64,000 bases of DNA, from positions 20,321,120 to 20,385,119 of the forward strand of contig NC_088778.1 in the NCBI RefSeq assembly GCF_954871325.1, written 5' to 3'. This DNA comes from Gordionus sp. m RMFG-2023 (lineage: Eukaryota > Nematomorpha > Gordioida > Chordodea > Parachordodidae). The notes beneath the pieces are model-generated. The model saw only the letters and a program-made list of their open reading frames with translations. It searched no databases and had not been told where the DNA came from. A program made the translations under genes and the position numbers. Below are positions 1-12,839 of this stretch, piece by piece (position 1 is the first letter of the stretch; every line of letters starts with the position of its first letter).

Positions 1-117
1 ATGAGGGTATGTAAATGATTTATCTGCTGTAATGGTGGATAATATCGTTTTAGGTGGGTGTGGCAATGATTGAACGATGCAATCATAAATGAAAATGTTG
101 CAGACAATGTAGTAGTT

Positions 118-327
118 TCAGGTAGATGTAAATGGGAGGCAGTTGTTGATATTCAAAAAAATAGTTTTTTTTATAAGAAGTAATAGTATTAGAAATACTT
201 GGTATTGATTTATCAAAGAAGGATAATTTAAGTTTTTTGGATCAGTACCAGCTGGTTTGAGACCAGCAGCATTTTTTTCTCTTAATTTTTCAGCTCCACC
301 TAATATTTTTTTGACATTTCTATGCAT
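118..327 (-). pseudogene. N-terminal fragment of a hAT/ZMYM-type transposase-like gene
   Basis: A 69-codon minus-strand reading frame starts with ATG at 327-325 and contains the segment GGAEKLREKNAAGLKPAGTD. A short basic 'G-A-E-K-x-R-x-K' leader of this kind is typical of the N-terminus of hAT-derived proteins with a TTF/ZMYM-type zinc finger. The sequence to the left (about 1-117) looks coding-like but has no long frame, and the rest of the element would lie outside the window. It could also be a chance open frame, because only the leader motif supports the call. Confidence 0.35.
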
Positions 328-1677
328 GATATTTAAAAATATATCAATTTAACTAAAAATAATACATTGTGTACACTACCCATGATAAATTGAAGTAAGC
401 TATTTAAATTAATTATTTTTTAAAATATTTTATTATTATTCTATATTGTTATTAACGTTTCGTCTCTTTGCTTATTTGTTTTGTTCACCTTCCATCGCTG
501 CCACCATGAAAGTTTGATGGAAGGCAACAAATAAGTTTTAAATATTTTATCACATAATACTTTATTACTAAATTTTATATTTTTCTAACATGTATTTATA
601 TCAATTCACAATCAATTAACCTAAAAATGTTAATGCTAAAAATGGTTAATTTAATAATAATAACAAATTAATGTAGGAATGTATATAAAAAACAAATTTA
701 ATGATTCTAAATATTGTCCATCTCTAACATTCCACCCTCCAAAGAAATCCAGCCTAGGTCTCTTTGAGTGCCGAAAAATCGTCCCGATGTTCTTAATTTT
801 TTACTATTATTATCGTTTCATATGTCACTTTGCTTTTATCTTTTAGCGTTGTCTTGCTTTTGTCACGTTTTATCGTTGGCTTGTTTTCACCTCGTTGGTT
901 TGTTATTAACGTTTCGTCTCTTTGCTTATTTGTTTTGTTCACCTTCCATAGTCATTATTATCATTTTTTTTTATTATTTTTCAAATCATTATCATTATTA
1001 TTAGTTAATCAAGAATAATTAGGAATCATAAGAATAGATCCAATTGAATATAAGAATCGATCCAATTGAATATAATCATCATTTAGAAAATAATATTGAA
1101 TTTGTAAGAATGTATAAAGAATCGCGTTTTAATGTTTTTTTTTTATTATTTGTGTCGCGTTTTATACAATTTTTTATATTATTTATTTTGCGTTTTATAT
1201 CTTTATTTTTATTTATAATGTTTTATATCATTTTTTTTTTATTTATATATTTTTTGTTTATTTATATATTTTTTGTTTATTTTTATTTTTCATTGAGTTT
1301 TATATAGTTTTTTTTTTTATATTTATTTATTTGTTTATATTTATATGTCAAAAAAATAATTTTCCATTGATAAAGTCAAAATTAAAGATTTAAATGAGAT
1401 ATATTATTAATCATATCTTTTTTTATAACTTCTCCCTCCTTAAAACTTTAAGAGATTTTTAAATTTAAATCCTTTCATCTTACGTATAAATAAGATTTCA
1501 CAGTTCCTACAATTACTTTTTTTACTATAAATCGTGGATTCTATTTTATTTAAAGTTTTCCATATAGAGATTTCATCTATTTCATTTGTGTTACTTGTTA
1601 TATTTGTATCATCAGTTTTCTTTATTTAAAATTTCATAGTTATTTAAGTCATTATACTGAAAATTTTCATTAGTTGA

Positions 1678-2010
1678 CATTTCATTGTCTTTATAATCAT
1701 CACAATAATTATTTTCACATTTTGAATTTATTATAAGAGTTTCCTTAATATTAATGTTTTCTCTAATATTAGTATCATCGACTTTTATCATTGTCTTTAT
1801 AATCATCACAATAATTATTTTCACATTTTGAATTTATTATAAGAGTTTCTTTAATTTTAATGTTTTCTCTAATATTAGTATCATCGACTTTTATAGACAT
1901 TTCATTGTCTTTATAATCATCACAATAATTATTTTCACATTTTGAATTTATTATAAGAGTTTCTTTAATTTTAATGTTTTCTCTAATATTAGTATCATCA
2001 ACTTTTATAT
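1678..2010. repeat. Tandem repeat inside the gag-like region, about three units of about 110 bp
   Basis: Three successive units at about 1678-1790, 1791-1896 and 1897-2010 share blocks such as TTTATAATCATCACAATAAT and TTTGAATTTATTATAAGAGT. They encode the repeated acidic/Asn-rich peptide on the minus strand. Confidence 0.75.
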
Positions 2011-2236
2011 TTGCTCTTACTTTATAGTTACATAATAATTTCAATATTGTAATATCTTCCTCAAAAGTTGAATCTCTGTCTCTTGGTTCAAATGCCTTCA
2101 TCTTTACATATAGATGATCAGGCAGTTTATAAATTAATATTCTGCTGCTATTTCTAACTTCATTAATTAAAAAAAAATTTTCTACTTCGTCAATATAATT
2201 ACTTATATTGTCTTCACTCCAAATAGGATAATTCAT
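1690..2236 (-). pseudogene. Gag-like region of the small LTR element, with internal amino-acid repeats
   Basis: The minus-strand frame begins MNYPIWSEDNISNYIDEVEN and continues with IYKLPDHLYVKMKAFEP. This resembles the start of the gag region of the larger element at 3600 onward (PTYTGNGDVFLSRFE, RLPDEEYIKLKSI), so the two elements are probably related. The second half consists of near-identical repeats of about 37 residues carrying the core KVDDTNIREN and NSKCENNYCDDYKDN. It belongs to a fossil element and no host role is implied. Confidence 0.5.
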
Positions 2237-3818
2237 ATTAATTAAATTTTAATTTATTTCAAAAAAAAATTTTAAGTTCATCAAACATGTACTTTATTTT
2301 ATAATTATTTTTATTTGTGCTTATAATTATATCATCTTTTTTTATTTTTTTTTTTATTTTTTTTCAAATGGTTTCATTGATAATTTTATTTTAAATGGTT
2401 TCATTGCTAATTTGTAATTTCTTACATGATATCCAATAGAATTTATAATCTTTCAGAATTCTTTGATATTTAACTTGATATTTATTTCATTTAGAGTAAT
2501 CCAATGTCCATTTCCACCATTCCAGTGTCCATTGATACTTTTTCCACTGCAGTTGATTGATCCATTTGATCTAATTTATATTTTATTTTTTGAAAATAAA
2601 TTAATTTAATTTAAAATCGTAGATCCCACTGCTGCCACCATAAAAGTTTGATGGAAATCAACAAATAAGGTTTAAATATTTTATCACATAATACTTTATT
2701 ACTAAATTTTATATTTTTCTAACATGTATTTATATCAATTCACAATCAATTAACCTAAAAATGTTAATGCTAAAAATGGTTAATTTAATAATAATAACAA
2801 ATTAATGTATGAATGTATATAAAAAACAAATTTAATGATTCTAAATATTGTCCATCTCTAACATTCCACCCTCCAAAGAAATCCAGCCTAGGTCTCTTTG
2901 AGTGCCGAAAAATCGTCCCGATGTTCTTGATTTTTTACTATTATTATCGTTTCATATGTCACTTTGCTTTTATCTTTTAGCGTTGTCTTGCTTTTGTCAC
3001 GTTTTATCGTTGGCTTGTTTTCACCTCGTTGGTTTGTTATTAACGTTTCATCTCTTTGCTTTAAAAAATTGTTTTTTTTACATCCTTAAGCCATTTATGG
3101 CGTAACTTAAAATATTTCAAATGTAATAAGAATTGTTTCTTTCTTTTTGTTAAAAACAACTTTTATATTTTAAATCAATTTGTTTATAAAACTTTAAATT
3201 TTATAAAAACAACTTTTATATTTTAAATCAATTTGTTTATAAACTAATATTAAATTTTATATTTTATAAATCAATTTACTTAATAAACTAATGTTCAATT
3301 TTTTTATTTTTAACTTTTAAAAAAAAGATCAATTTATTATAAATTACATTAAATTAAATTGTCAATATATATAGGAAACTATTTTGAATTATGTGATCAT
3401 TATATTTTTTTAATTTAAATATCAATAAATTTACGTAATATACGTCTATAACATTTATTTTCTGCCTTTGATTTCTGCAACCTTTTCATGGTGGCAGTAA
3501 AATTTTCTAAAATATTAAATATAAATTAACTTCTTAAAATTTTTATAAAATCCAATACTATAAAATAGAAAAATTCAAGGATATTGTAAATTATAAATTA
3601 TGAAACAGACCTCAAATAATAATGTTAATATTAATATTGAATTTCCAACATACACAGGTAATGGCGATGTTTTTCTAAGTCGTTTCGAAGACATATTCAA
3701 CGATGCTCAGATCTCTGATATTGAAAAAGCATGATCCTTCACAAGAAGACTACCAGACGAAGAATACATCAAGCTCAAATCGATATGTTCACCTACCGAT
3801 TTCATCAATCCATCGATA

Positions 3819-5330
3819 TTGATTGAAAAATTTAGGTTATTACACCCGAGGAAATCTACAAGTTCGAAATTGTTATTATTCAATGCAGCTGTACAAGGTA
3901 AAAGTGAAAGTTACATCAATTGGGTAAGTAGATTATGTATTTTACAAAATGAATGTTCGTTAAGCGATAGTAGAGTCATTGAAAAGGTAAAAATTTCATC
4001 AAATAGCAGAAGTATCAGGCAGAAAATTACGTTGAAAGAGAATATTACGCTAGCAGAAGTCTTTAGTTTAAGAGATGATTTTGAGGAGACAGAATTAAAA
4101 GAAAATATAATAGCTAAAGTTGAAAACATTTCTTTAAATGAAAAGACTGAAGAAGAAACAAGCGAAAAACATTTGGAAAGACAAAGAGGCATAAAAGTTG
4201 AAGAAAACAAACAGGTGGTCAGATACGACGATAGACATAATCCACGATCGAATAACGATAACAGACAACGATGGACAGCAAGAGGCCATGACTTTCAAAG
4301 AAATACTTATCAAGGAAATAGTTATAACCCCAGTTACCAAGGAAATAATTACAACCCTAGATATCAGAATTATAACGCGAATTATTACAACGTCAGAGCA
4401 AACTATCCAGGATCGTACAATAATTCTTCGAGATTTGATAATAGAGCTAGTTATAATAAAAATGACTATAATAATAATAGATTTAATAATGATTATAATT
4501 ACAGACATAACAGACATTATAACGATTCAAGATGTATTCAAAGATATAACGATAATCATAATATTGGAAATCGAGGAACTAATCAAGTATGCAATTGTAA
4601 ATATCATAACAACGACAATAATCAATCACGATATACAAATAAAGTAAACACTGTAAATATAGAAGAGATAAAAGAAGATGATAATGACAAACTAGAAAGA
4701 AAAGAATATAATTTATACAATTTAGAGAATTTAGACATAAACAATATGGATACCGATAATAATTACACAGCTAACGATGCTTATAAGGTCACGGTATATT
4801 TGAACGACGTGCCTATTTTGATGCAGATCGACACCGGGTCAAAGTATAGTAGTCTACCGATTCATATCGCGAAAAAGATTGGAGTAAAAATCTTAAATAA
4901 ATCAGATATTAAATTAACTGGTTATGATGGAAACACAATAAATGTTTTAGGAACTACCAAAGTCAAGGCAAAATTCGAAGACAAAAGTCAAATCTTAACT
5001 GCTTATGTAGTCCAGAGTGATAAGATTGCACTGTTAGGAAGGACCTGGATAGCAGTCTTTAGAAATATACTAGATAGATTTGTAAACTTAGCCGAAGAAG
5101 ATTATGACAATACTATTCAAGAACTGATCAAACAATGCGAGTCAAAACTTAGCAAGAAACCAATACTACGCAATTATGTCAAACTACATCTAAAACAAGG
5201 TGCTACACCGAAAATCATACCTCCCAGGCGTGTACCTTATTCAAGAATTGACTTGGTTACAAAAGAACTACAGAAGTGGATAAGCGACAAAATAATCAAG
5301 ACGTCGTGTTTTATATTGATGACTTATTGA
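3819..5330 (+). pseudogene. Gag-protease region of the Ty3/gypsy element
   Basis: The frame covers the later part of gag, a very Asn/Tyr/Arg-rich segment with the repeats YQGNSYNPSYQGNNYNPRYQ, a single CxCxxH-like cluster (VCNCKYHN), and then a retroviral-type aspartic protease with MQIDTGSKYSSLP and the flap/second-loop region ALLGRTWI. The low-complexity segment probably serves RNA binding in place of a classical zinc knuckle (inference). It is part of a fossil element. Confidence 0.75.
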
Positions 5331-6511
5331 TTACTGGGGAGGATGATGAAGCTCACGTGAACAACATAAAAATGGTATTTGACAAAATATCAAAGTATGG
5401 GCTTAAACCAAACTTCACAAAGAGTATATTTTTTAAAAAAAAACTACGGTTTCTAGGTCACGATATAGACGACAATGGAATCCATCCGAACGCAGATAAA
5501 ATAAAGGCTATTTCTAATATGCCGGAACCTAAGACAAAAGAAGAATTGGCAACTTTTTTGGGGATGGCGAGCTATTATCGAAAATTTCTGTGCAATTTTG
5601 CTGACATCGCCGATCCCTTATACAAAATAGTAAATAAAGACAAGTGGTCATGGGATAGTACACATCAAGAAAGCTTTGATTACCTAAAAAAACTCATAAG
5701 CACTCCGCCTACGTTAAATTTTTATAACCCGGATCTACCAGTGGGCATTGCAACTGATGCTTCAAAGAAAGGTTTAGGCGCAGTCTTATTTCATATTGAG
5801 GGTGATGGCAAAGAAAAACCCATCGCTTTCGCGTCAAGAGCACTATTGAAATCAGAGTTAAATTATACCAATATCGAAAGAGAAGCTTTGTCGGTAATTT
5901 ACGCGGTTAAAAAATTCCAGGAGTATTTAATAGGCACAAGATTTGTAATAATTAACGACCACAAGCCACTCGTGTATATATTTACGAAGGGACTCAAGGA
6001 CAATTCTTCCATATCAATGCGACTCCAAAAATGGAACTTGGCTATGGGAGCGCATGACTTTACGATAGTTCACAGACCCGGGAAACGAAATATTGTACCA
6101 GACTGTTTGTCCAGATTACCACTAATGAATACAGAAGAGATGGTACAAAAGTTAGATGACGAAATAATTGATGACAATTTTTGGGACACACCAATAAATT
6201 TTAAAAGAATAGTTAAAGAAACTAATATTGATCAAGAACTAATGGAAGTAATCAACGATATAAGGAATCATGAGCAGATAAAGAACAAAACATATAAAAA
6301 TATGGTATTGGAATTGAGTTTAATCAAAGGTTGCCTTTTTAAAGAGAATAGGATCATAATACCGAAAGGTATGAGAAAAGTGATTTTGCAAGAGTTGCAT
6401 AATGGGCATCTCGGTGCTGGAAAAACAAAATCATTAGCGAGAGAGTATCTGTGGTGGCCTGGTTTAAGCAGAAATAGATCAGGAGGTAAAGAATTGCGAT
6501 GCTTGCAATAA
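5276..6511 (+). pseudogene. RT-RNase H region of the Ty3/gypsy element
   Basis: Visible landmarks are the RT active-site box FYIDDLLITG, the thumb/connection segment FLGMASYYRKFLCNFA, RNase H motifs IATDASKKGLGAVL, NIEREALSVIYAVKKF and HKPLVYIF, and the integrase zinc-binding start LHNGHLGAGKTKSLAREY followed by LWWPGL. The order is that of gypsy-type pol. It is part of a fossil element. Confidence 0.8.
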
Positions 6512-7182
6512 ATACGCAGACAATCCTCATAATATTCAAAACCCATGGGAAAACGAAAGTATTCGAGCGCGTACACATAGACTTTGCAGAGTTCAAAGAT
6601 AATAATTTTATGGTATGTGTTGACGCCTTCAGCAAATTTCCTATTATTAGGAGAATGAGAAACACAACTACGGAATCAACGATTAAAGAATTGATGAAAA
6701 TAATAAGTTTATTTGGTATACCTAATAGAATAGTCAGTGATAATGGAACTAACTTTACCAGTAAATTATTTAAGAAATTTTGCGAAGATCACGAAATCGA
6801 ACACTTGCTCACCGCACCTCACCACCAACAGTCCAATGGCCAATGTGAGCGTATGATTAGATCAATGAAAATGAATATGAAATGGAATATGGAAAATAAT
6901 AATAAAATAGACGTAGACATAGCTCTAGAAAAGTTTCTTTTTAATTATCGTAATACACCCAACGCAACGACCAACAAAATACCAAGCGAAGTAATGTTCT
7001 CCAGAATGATTAGGACAAAATGGGAGTTGATAAAACCGAGGGATGAAAGAGATCATATACTAAATCGCAAGATATCAATAGATAGGGATATAGAAATAGG
7101 AGACAGCATATGGTATAAAACTTTTAAAGATAATAATTGGGAAAAAGGTACAATAATGCGCAAAAACGGAAATTTGTTGTAA
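6499..7182 (+). pseudogene. Integrase core region of the Ty3/gypsy element
   Basis: The DDE integrase core is recognisable: VHIDFAEFKDNNFMVCVDAF, then IVSDNGTNFTSKLFKKF and QQSNGQCERMIRSMK, matching the D, D, E catalytic blocks of retroviral-type integrases. A basic stretch downstream (7219-7449) is the likely C-terminal tail. It is part of a fossil element. Confidence 0.8.
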
Positions 7183-8079
7183 GATATAGATACTGGGAAC
7201 AAAATTATAAAAAGACACTTGGACCAAATAAAAAAAAGTTCAACTAATGTAGAACTTTCTTCTAATGGTGCAACAGTTTTTAAAGCGAATGTTAATAATA
7301 ATGCATCACCTTATACATTGAATTTTAGAAGGGGAGGTGATGAACCAAGAAACCAAAATGTACAAGTAAATGATCAGAATCGCAACGTTCAAAGACCAGT
7401 TAGAAATAGTGTGTTGCCTAGAAAATTTGAAAATTTTATAATGAATTAAATTTGATAATAAATTTTTTTTTCTCTTCCTTATATTAAAACAAAATTAGTT
7501 TTTTTGTGTGTGGAACTAAATTGATAAAACGTACAACAAAAAAAAAAAAAGATCAACGAAGAGGTTAACGAGCAAGAATGACAAACGACAAAAATTATAG
7601 AAAAAAAAAAAAAAAGTGTAAAATGTTAAACAGTATTAACTTTAAAAAATTGTTTTTTTTACATCCTTAAGCCATTTATGGCGTAACTTAAAATATTTCA
7701 AATGTAATAAGAATTGTTTCTTTCTTTTTGTTAAAAACAACTTTTATATTTTAAATCAATTTGTTTATAAACTAATATTAAACTTTAAATTTTATAAAAA
7801 CAACTTTTATATTTTAAATCAATTTGTTTATAAACTAATATTAAATTTTATATTTTATAAATCAATTTACTTAATAAACTAATGTTCAATTTTTTTATTT
7901 TTAACTTTTAAAAAAAAGATCAATTTATTATAAATTACATTAAATTAAATTGTCAATATATATAGGAAACTATTTTGAATTATGTGATCATTATATTTTT
8001 TTAATTTAAATATCAATAAATTTACGTAATATACGTCTATAACATTTATTTTCTGCTTTTGATTTCTGCAACCTTTTCA

Positions 8080-9321
8080 CTAAAAGAACTAAAAATATAT
8101 CAATATATATATATAAAAGTTAATTGAAAAATATATAATATAACAAATGTTTACAATCACGTTTAGTGAATAATAAGTAAATTAAAAATAACCAAAGTCG
8201 ACTATGGTAATTGAAATAGTTAAATTATATCAAACATATCAATTAATAATATAAGATTAACTATTTAAATTTAAGATTAATATTTAAATTTATTTAAATA
8301 TATGATCAATCAACATAAATATAAACAAGATAAGAGAAAAATTAAATTTAATATAATTTTTTTAAAGGATGATTGTATTTTTATATATGACAATAAAGTC
8401 ATCATGTTAGGTTATCTTCATATGATGGTGCATAAAACATTTACTATTATTAATTTATAACTTAAGGCTAAAAAAATATCTCGTGATGTGAATTGGAAAT
8501 TCAAATAAAATTCATTTCATGTAAAATTACTTATTTTTATAAAAATCTGACGAACCAGCCAGTAATATAAAACATACTCTATTTGGGTATGAATTATAAA
8601 TAAGTTGTTTACTTTTGACTTTTTACATACATATCAATTCAATCATCATATAAATAAGTGTAAAAATAGCATAATGATGATTATTAAATTTGGTTTGTAT
8701 AATAAATTTTACTGAATTACAAATGATAACTAAATTGTTATAATCTACATATTAGGTAAGATTTTAACAATCTGTGTTTGCTGAGCTTAGTTAGTAATAA
8801 AATAACATACATTAACAATCAATTAATTAATATTAAAAAGAAACATTAGAAAATTAAATTGATAAAAATTTATTTTATTAAAATTATTATACCTGGATTT
8901 TATTTAATTTCAATGAATTAAGATTAAGATCAAGAAATACAATCACAATTGTTGGCTATATTCTTTCTACAATAAATCAACGTATATATAATAAATTAAT
9001 CAAAATTTAGCATACACTCTACTCAAACGGAGGCGTTTTCACTTCATCTGAAAAAGAACAAAGAAATGCACATGGTAGTGATATAGCGTCAAGCTACGTT
9101 ATTGATATTTTATGCAATAAAATATAGTAAATGACATGATAATTCTTAAGGAATATGATTTCAAATAATAGAGTTATTATTAAAAATAAATAAATGATAA
9201 GAGAAAATAATGTGAACAAAATAATATATTTTTTTCTAATAGGCCTCTTTGATATTTTCCTCTGATCGGCCTTAAAAATCGACAAAATGCTCACCTGGTC
9301 TTATGGCCAATCCGCCCCTGA
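8080..9321. other. AT-rich gap with a single transposon end
   Basis: No gene was seen. At about 9285-9321 a GC-richer block ends in GGCCAATCCGCCCCTG, which reads on the minus strand as CAGGGGCGGATTGGCC, a hAT-like terminus. I did not find its partner end. It adjoins the hAT coding remnant that follows, so it may be the right end of an insertion into that remnant. Confidence 0.4.
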
Positions 9322-10345
9322 CCAAAATCAAGATATTTATGATAACTTAAATTTTCAGCACGATGATGAAGAACAAGTAAATGATCATATGGAAAATTTA
9401 ATCTAAGAAAATCATTTAGGATCATTTGTGTGCGTTGTTGTGCCCACACAATTCAATTAGGAGATAATTATAAAAAAATTTAAGGAGGACCTAGATGAAA
9501 TAAGATCAATTCTTAAATTGTTTACACAAAAATATAAAAAATTATATACACTTGAAAAACAAATTGGTGTTGGACAAGGTTACCAGGTGGAATAGCACAT
9601 ATAGAATGTTAAAGAATCTGAATGATAATAAAGAATTTGTCATAAAAATGGGGCAGATATATTCAAAAACGTTAATTAATTCACGACTGTGCGATAGAAT
9701 TCAAACTTATCTCACATAATAATCTCTAGTAAACATATGTGCTGAAAAATCTTGCAATAGGAAATTTTTTTTAATTGTAGCTGGAATGTAAATTGGACAA
9801 TGAATTCTCTAATAATTTGCTTAAATGTTTGGATTGCCGGCAGAAATATCTATTTGATAATAAAGTATTTAGGAGTGGAATCTACTTGGACGAGATTTAA
9901 TTACCAAAATGGAATCTATATCCGAATATGATAAATTTCGGCTAAGGTAAATTTATAATATTTGACTTTAAATTAAATAAATCTATTTTATTTTAGACTA
10001 TCTGATGTCTATATGGATACAAATTCAAATGTTTAATAAACCAAAAGATAACCATTTCTGATTGGCTCTCCTGCTATTCCTGTCAGTTGTAAAAAACCAG
10101 GCTGGATTGGAGCGAGAAAACGCGAAGACTCTAGTATGCCAAAATATTGAGAGAGGGATATCAAGACGAAAATTAATGGTTTAAATATATAACCAAAAAT
10201 AGCCATCCGATAAAAATTTTTTGCAGTATTGGCAATCTAAAAAATTTCAAAATCCCATATTATAAACCCTCTCGCGTGTAGTTTTAGCTGCTCCTTGCTC
10301 GCAAGTGTCTGTAGAAAGATCCTTCAGTGCGTTAGGGTAATTGTA
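9322..10345 (+). pseudogene. Decayed hAT transposase
   Basis: Several hAT signatures occur in the correct order but in different frames: RCCAHTIQLG (about 9430-9465), TRWNSTYRMLKNL (about 9580-9620), SGIYLDE (about 9875, the LDPR-like block) and SQVSVERSFSALG (about 10300-10337, the C-terminal hAT dimerisation block). Order and spacing fit one transposase gene of the hAT superfamily, with many stops and frame changes, so it is old. No terminal repeats were matched. Confidence 0.7.
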
Positions 10346-11051
10346 AAACTACGAACATTATTAGATAAATCTATTTTAGACTATATTATATTAATCAAAC
10401 TTAATAAAAATTTATTAAACAACGTTATATTTTTATTTATATAAAATTTTAATTGAATATTTGTAAATATTATATCATGTCTTATAATAAATAAAATCAT
10501 TTTATGAAATTGTTAAGGGATATTAATTTTAAATGACAATTAATTGAAGCACAAAATAAAATTATTAAATATATAGGATGTAAAACTTTGCCCAAAATCT
10601 TGAAGTACTGAAAAAGATCAAAATTATTACACACATATACTTTTTTAAAGTACTAAAGTTTTTAAAATGACTGGGGTCTTCCTTGTCCCACTTTGCAATG
10701 AAGAGTTAAAACATGTTTTTAATAATTTATATAAACATATAGTGTTGTTAAACCTCGATTTACTAAATTTAATAAAGAAAAATACTAAATATATTTGAAA
10801 GAAGAAATATAATTATGATTAAGATTAAGATTATAATAAATGGAGTATTTATAATTTTTTTAAGGAAACTGAATTGAAAAAAAGGCGAGAAACGTTAGAA
10901 TTATTTAGATAAAAAGAATCATATATTTAAAAAATGTATAATTAAATATTTTGTCTGAGATAACGAATAAAGAGAGAAAATTTTATTTTATATAATTTAA
11001 GGCCATACTCATTAAAATTTTAATAAATCCACCATCAAACTCACACATGTA
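10346..11051. other. AT-rich gap
   Basis: Nothing recognisable; homopolymer-rich AT sequence with no supported frame or repeat. Confidence 0.5.
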
Positions 11052-11267
11052 CAGTGTTGTGATGATTTAATGAAACATATTGACGATTAAATTAAAATCC
11101 ATCCATATGAAATTATTTTATTTGCAAAAATAATTAAAATAAAGCATTATTGATAATTCTTTTATTACTCCTTTTGTTATTTTAATTATTTTTGCAAAGA
11201 AAATAATTTTATATGGATGAGTTTTAATTTAATCGTTAATATGTTTCATTAAGTCATCACAACATTG
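11052..11267. mobile_element. Hairpin MITE with TA target duplication (Tc1/mariner-type)
   Basis: The 216-bp element is one long imperfect palindrome. The left arm begins CAGTGTTGTGATGA and the right arm ends TCATCACAACATTG, and similarity continues inward for about 95 bp per arm to a roughly 35-bp loop. TA flanks both ends (11050-11051 and 11268-11269), as expected for Tc1/mariner insertions. It has no coding capacity. Confidence 0.75.
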
Positions 11268-12839
11268 TATATGTAATAATAAAGACAATGAAAGATTTTT
11301 ATATAAAAATTTTTATTTTTAGTTATCTTTTTGCCTAATCATCTCCATTCTTCTCCATCATTTTTTCAATTCATCCTAAAAATAATTATTGATTTTAAAT
11401 TTTAGAATTGTGTTAGAAAGAAGGCTAAGATGAATTAATTTGTGTAGGAACCAAAATTATAAATTAATGAGAGCGAGAATTTTAAATTAATGAGTGCAAA
11501 AACTATGTAGCGCTGAACGTGTAGAATATTAATAACTAATATTCCATTTAAGTTTGAAATAAAAACGTATGAAGTGGTTTATAAAAGAAAAAATTTTTGA
11601 TGGGGAAAAAAAAATTAATTTGTAACGTTTCTTTGGTTAATTGAATTTTTTTTAAAAAAAATTTATGAATTTAGGGTTAAATGATAAGGGGGAATAGAAA
11701 AGTTTATGTTTCTTTTATTTACCATGTGGATAAAAAAATTTTAAAACAAGTTGACGAATATTTAAAATATTATTAATGAAAGAAAAATTAATTTAAAAGT
11801 TAATTTATGAGACCTAAATTATCTTAAAATTTTGGGGTATAAAAAAATAGATATGACATATATTGACTATTGTCTACAAAATTATAATGTAAGAAGGATA
11901 ATTATTTATTTATTTTTTCGATTTAAATGATTTAAAAAATCTGTATTAAGGAATTTTAGCGAATAAATAGGGTAGAACTCTAGGGGAGAAATGGGGGGAG
12001 AGGGGGTTATTTTAAAGGAAAAATAAAAAATCAGGGGACACGTTGAGGAGATAGGGAAGGTCATTGGGGAGTAATTTGGGGGACTCATTGGGGAGATATC
12101 GGGGGATAGGGAAGGATTGAACTGAAATATGTATATATGGGTTGACTTTTAAAAGGAGAGATACAAAAGAGGTGTTTGAAATTTGCGTAAATGTTTAATA
12201 TATTGGGATAAATTTTTAAAGAAGTATGAGTTGAATTTTAAAAGGGGAGATGCTAAAGAGAATATAAGATAAATATATATATTAATATTGAACATTTCCC
12301 TAAGTTTACGATAAAGATTCATAATTACAACTGCATTTTGCGATTCGAGTAAAATAAAATAATATACAATATTTTCAAAATAAAAAAACTAGATAGACCC
12401 ATTTGAATGAGTTGGATTTGATTTATTTTTGACGACCAAATATCCTTCCAAAAATTATGATATTTAGACCCAACCAAAAATTTAACAACCCATAAGTATA
12501 TTTTAAAAATTTGGGGTTGTTGCCCGGAAGAGCTTGCACTTGCAGTTTATGTCGTTGTAAATAGTAAGCACGACTTTTACTTTATATCAAATAAATTTCT
12601 AATTATAGAAGTTAGAATGCATCGTTTTTTTAATATATTGTAATCTAATAATAAAGCCATCAAAAATTAAAAAACATGATGTGCCAATATATTTTCTATA
12701 AAAAATTAGATTATGGACGCTAATTTTTTAAAATTAGATGGGTTAACACAGTTTTGACATGGTTAGCAATATATATAAATTTAATTTTGAAATAATCAAT
12801 AAATGTCAAAGTTTCTATGTTTATCCTTGTTTAAATTTT
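11268..12839. other. AT-rich gap containing a G-run block at about 11970-12115
   Basis: No gene was seen. At 11970-12115 the + strand carries many runs of three or more G (for example GGGGGGAGAGGGGG and ATCGGGGGATAGGG) in an otherwise AT-rich background. This could form G-quadruplexes on the + strand. The minus-strand open frame across it is a low-complexity shadow. Confidence 0.45.

Larger units (their letters stand above)
448..3061 (-). mobile_element. Small LTR retroelement (Ty3/gypsy-like), minus strand, probably non-autonomous
   Basis: Two direct repeats of about 430-450 bp (roughly 500-950 and 2642-3061) are almost identical and flank a 1.7-kb interior. Read on the minus strand, the right repeat is followed at 2641-2633 by the primer-binding-site-like TGGTGGCAG, which also follows the left LTR of the neighbouring element. 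The interior has a gag-like frame (2236 to about 1690) with tandem protein repeats and no pol domain that I recognise. A further piece of LTR-like sequence lies at 448-492, outside the left repeat. The element looks defective. The high LTR similarity suggests a fairly recent insertion. Confidence 0.6.
3060..8079 (+). mobile_element. Ty3/gypsy-type LTR retrotransposon with both LTRs; broken
   Basis: LTRs lie at about 3060-3488 and 7641-8079; they are near-identical and differ by a few substitutions and a short indel, so the copy is young. TGGTGGCAG directly follows the left LTR and fits a primer site for a tRNA ending CTGCCA-CCA. Parts in order: gag-like (about 3600-4770), aspartic protease (about 4780-5080, with DTGS), reverse transcriptase (motif YIDDLLITG near 5312), RNase H (about 5740-6120), integrase (about 6380-7182) and an A-rich tract before the right LTR. 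This gag-protease-RT-RNaseH-integrase order is that of Ty3/gypsy (Metaviridae). It looks broken, with about four to five breaks. No clean target duplication is visible; the left LTR abuts the neighbouring LTR element without spacer. Confidence 0.88.

Noticed and set aside
4134-4647. Overlapping long frames on both strands across the gag region
   Set aside because: Low-complexity shadows of the Asn/Ile-rich gag frame; no motifs of their own.
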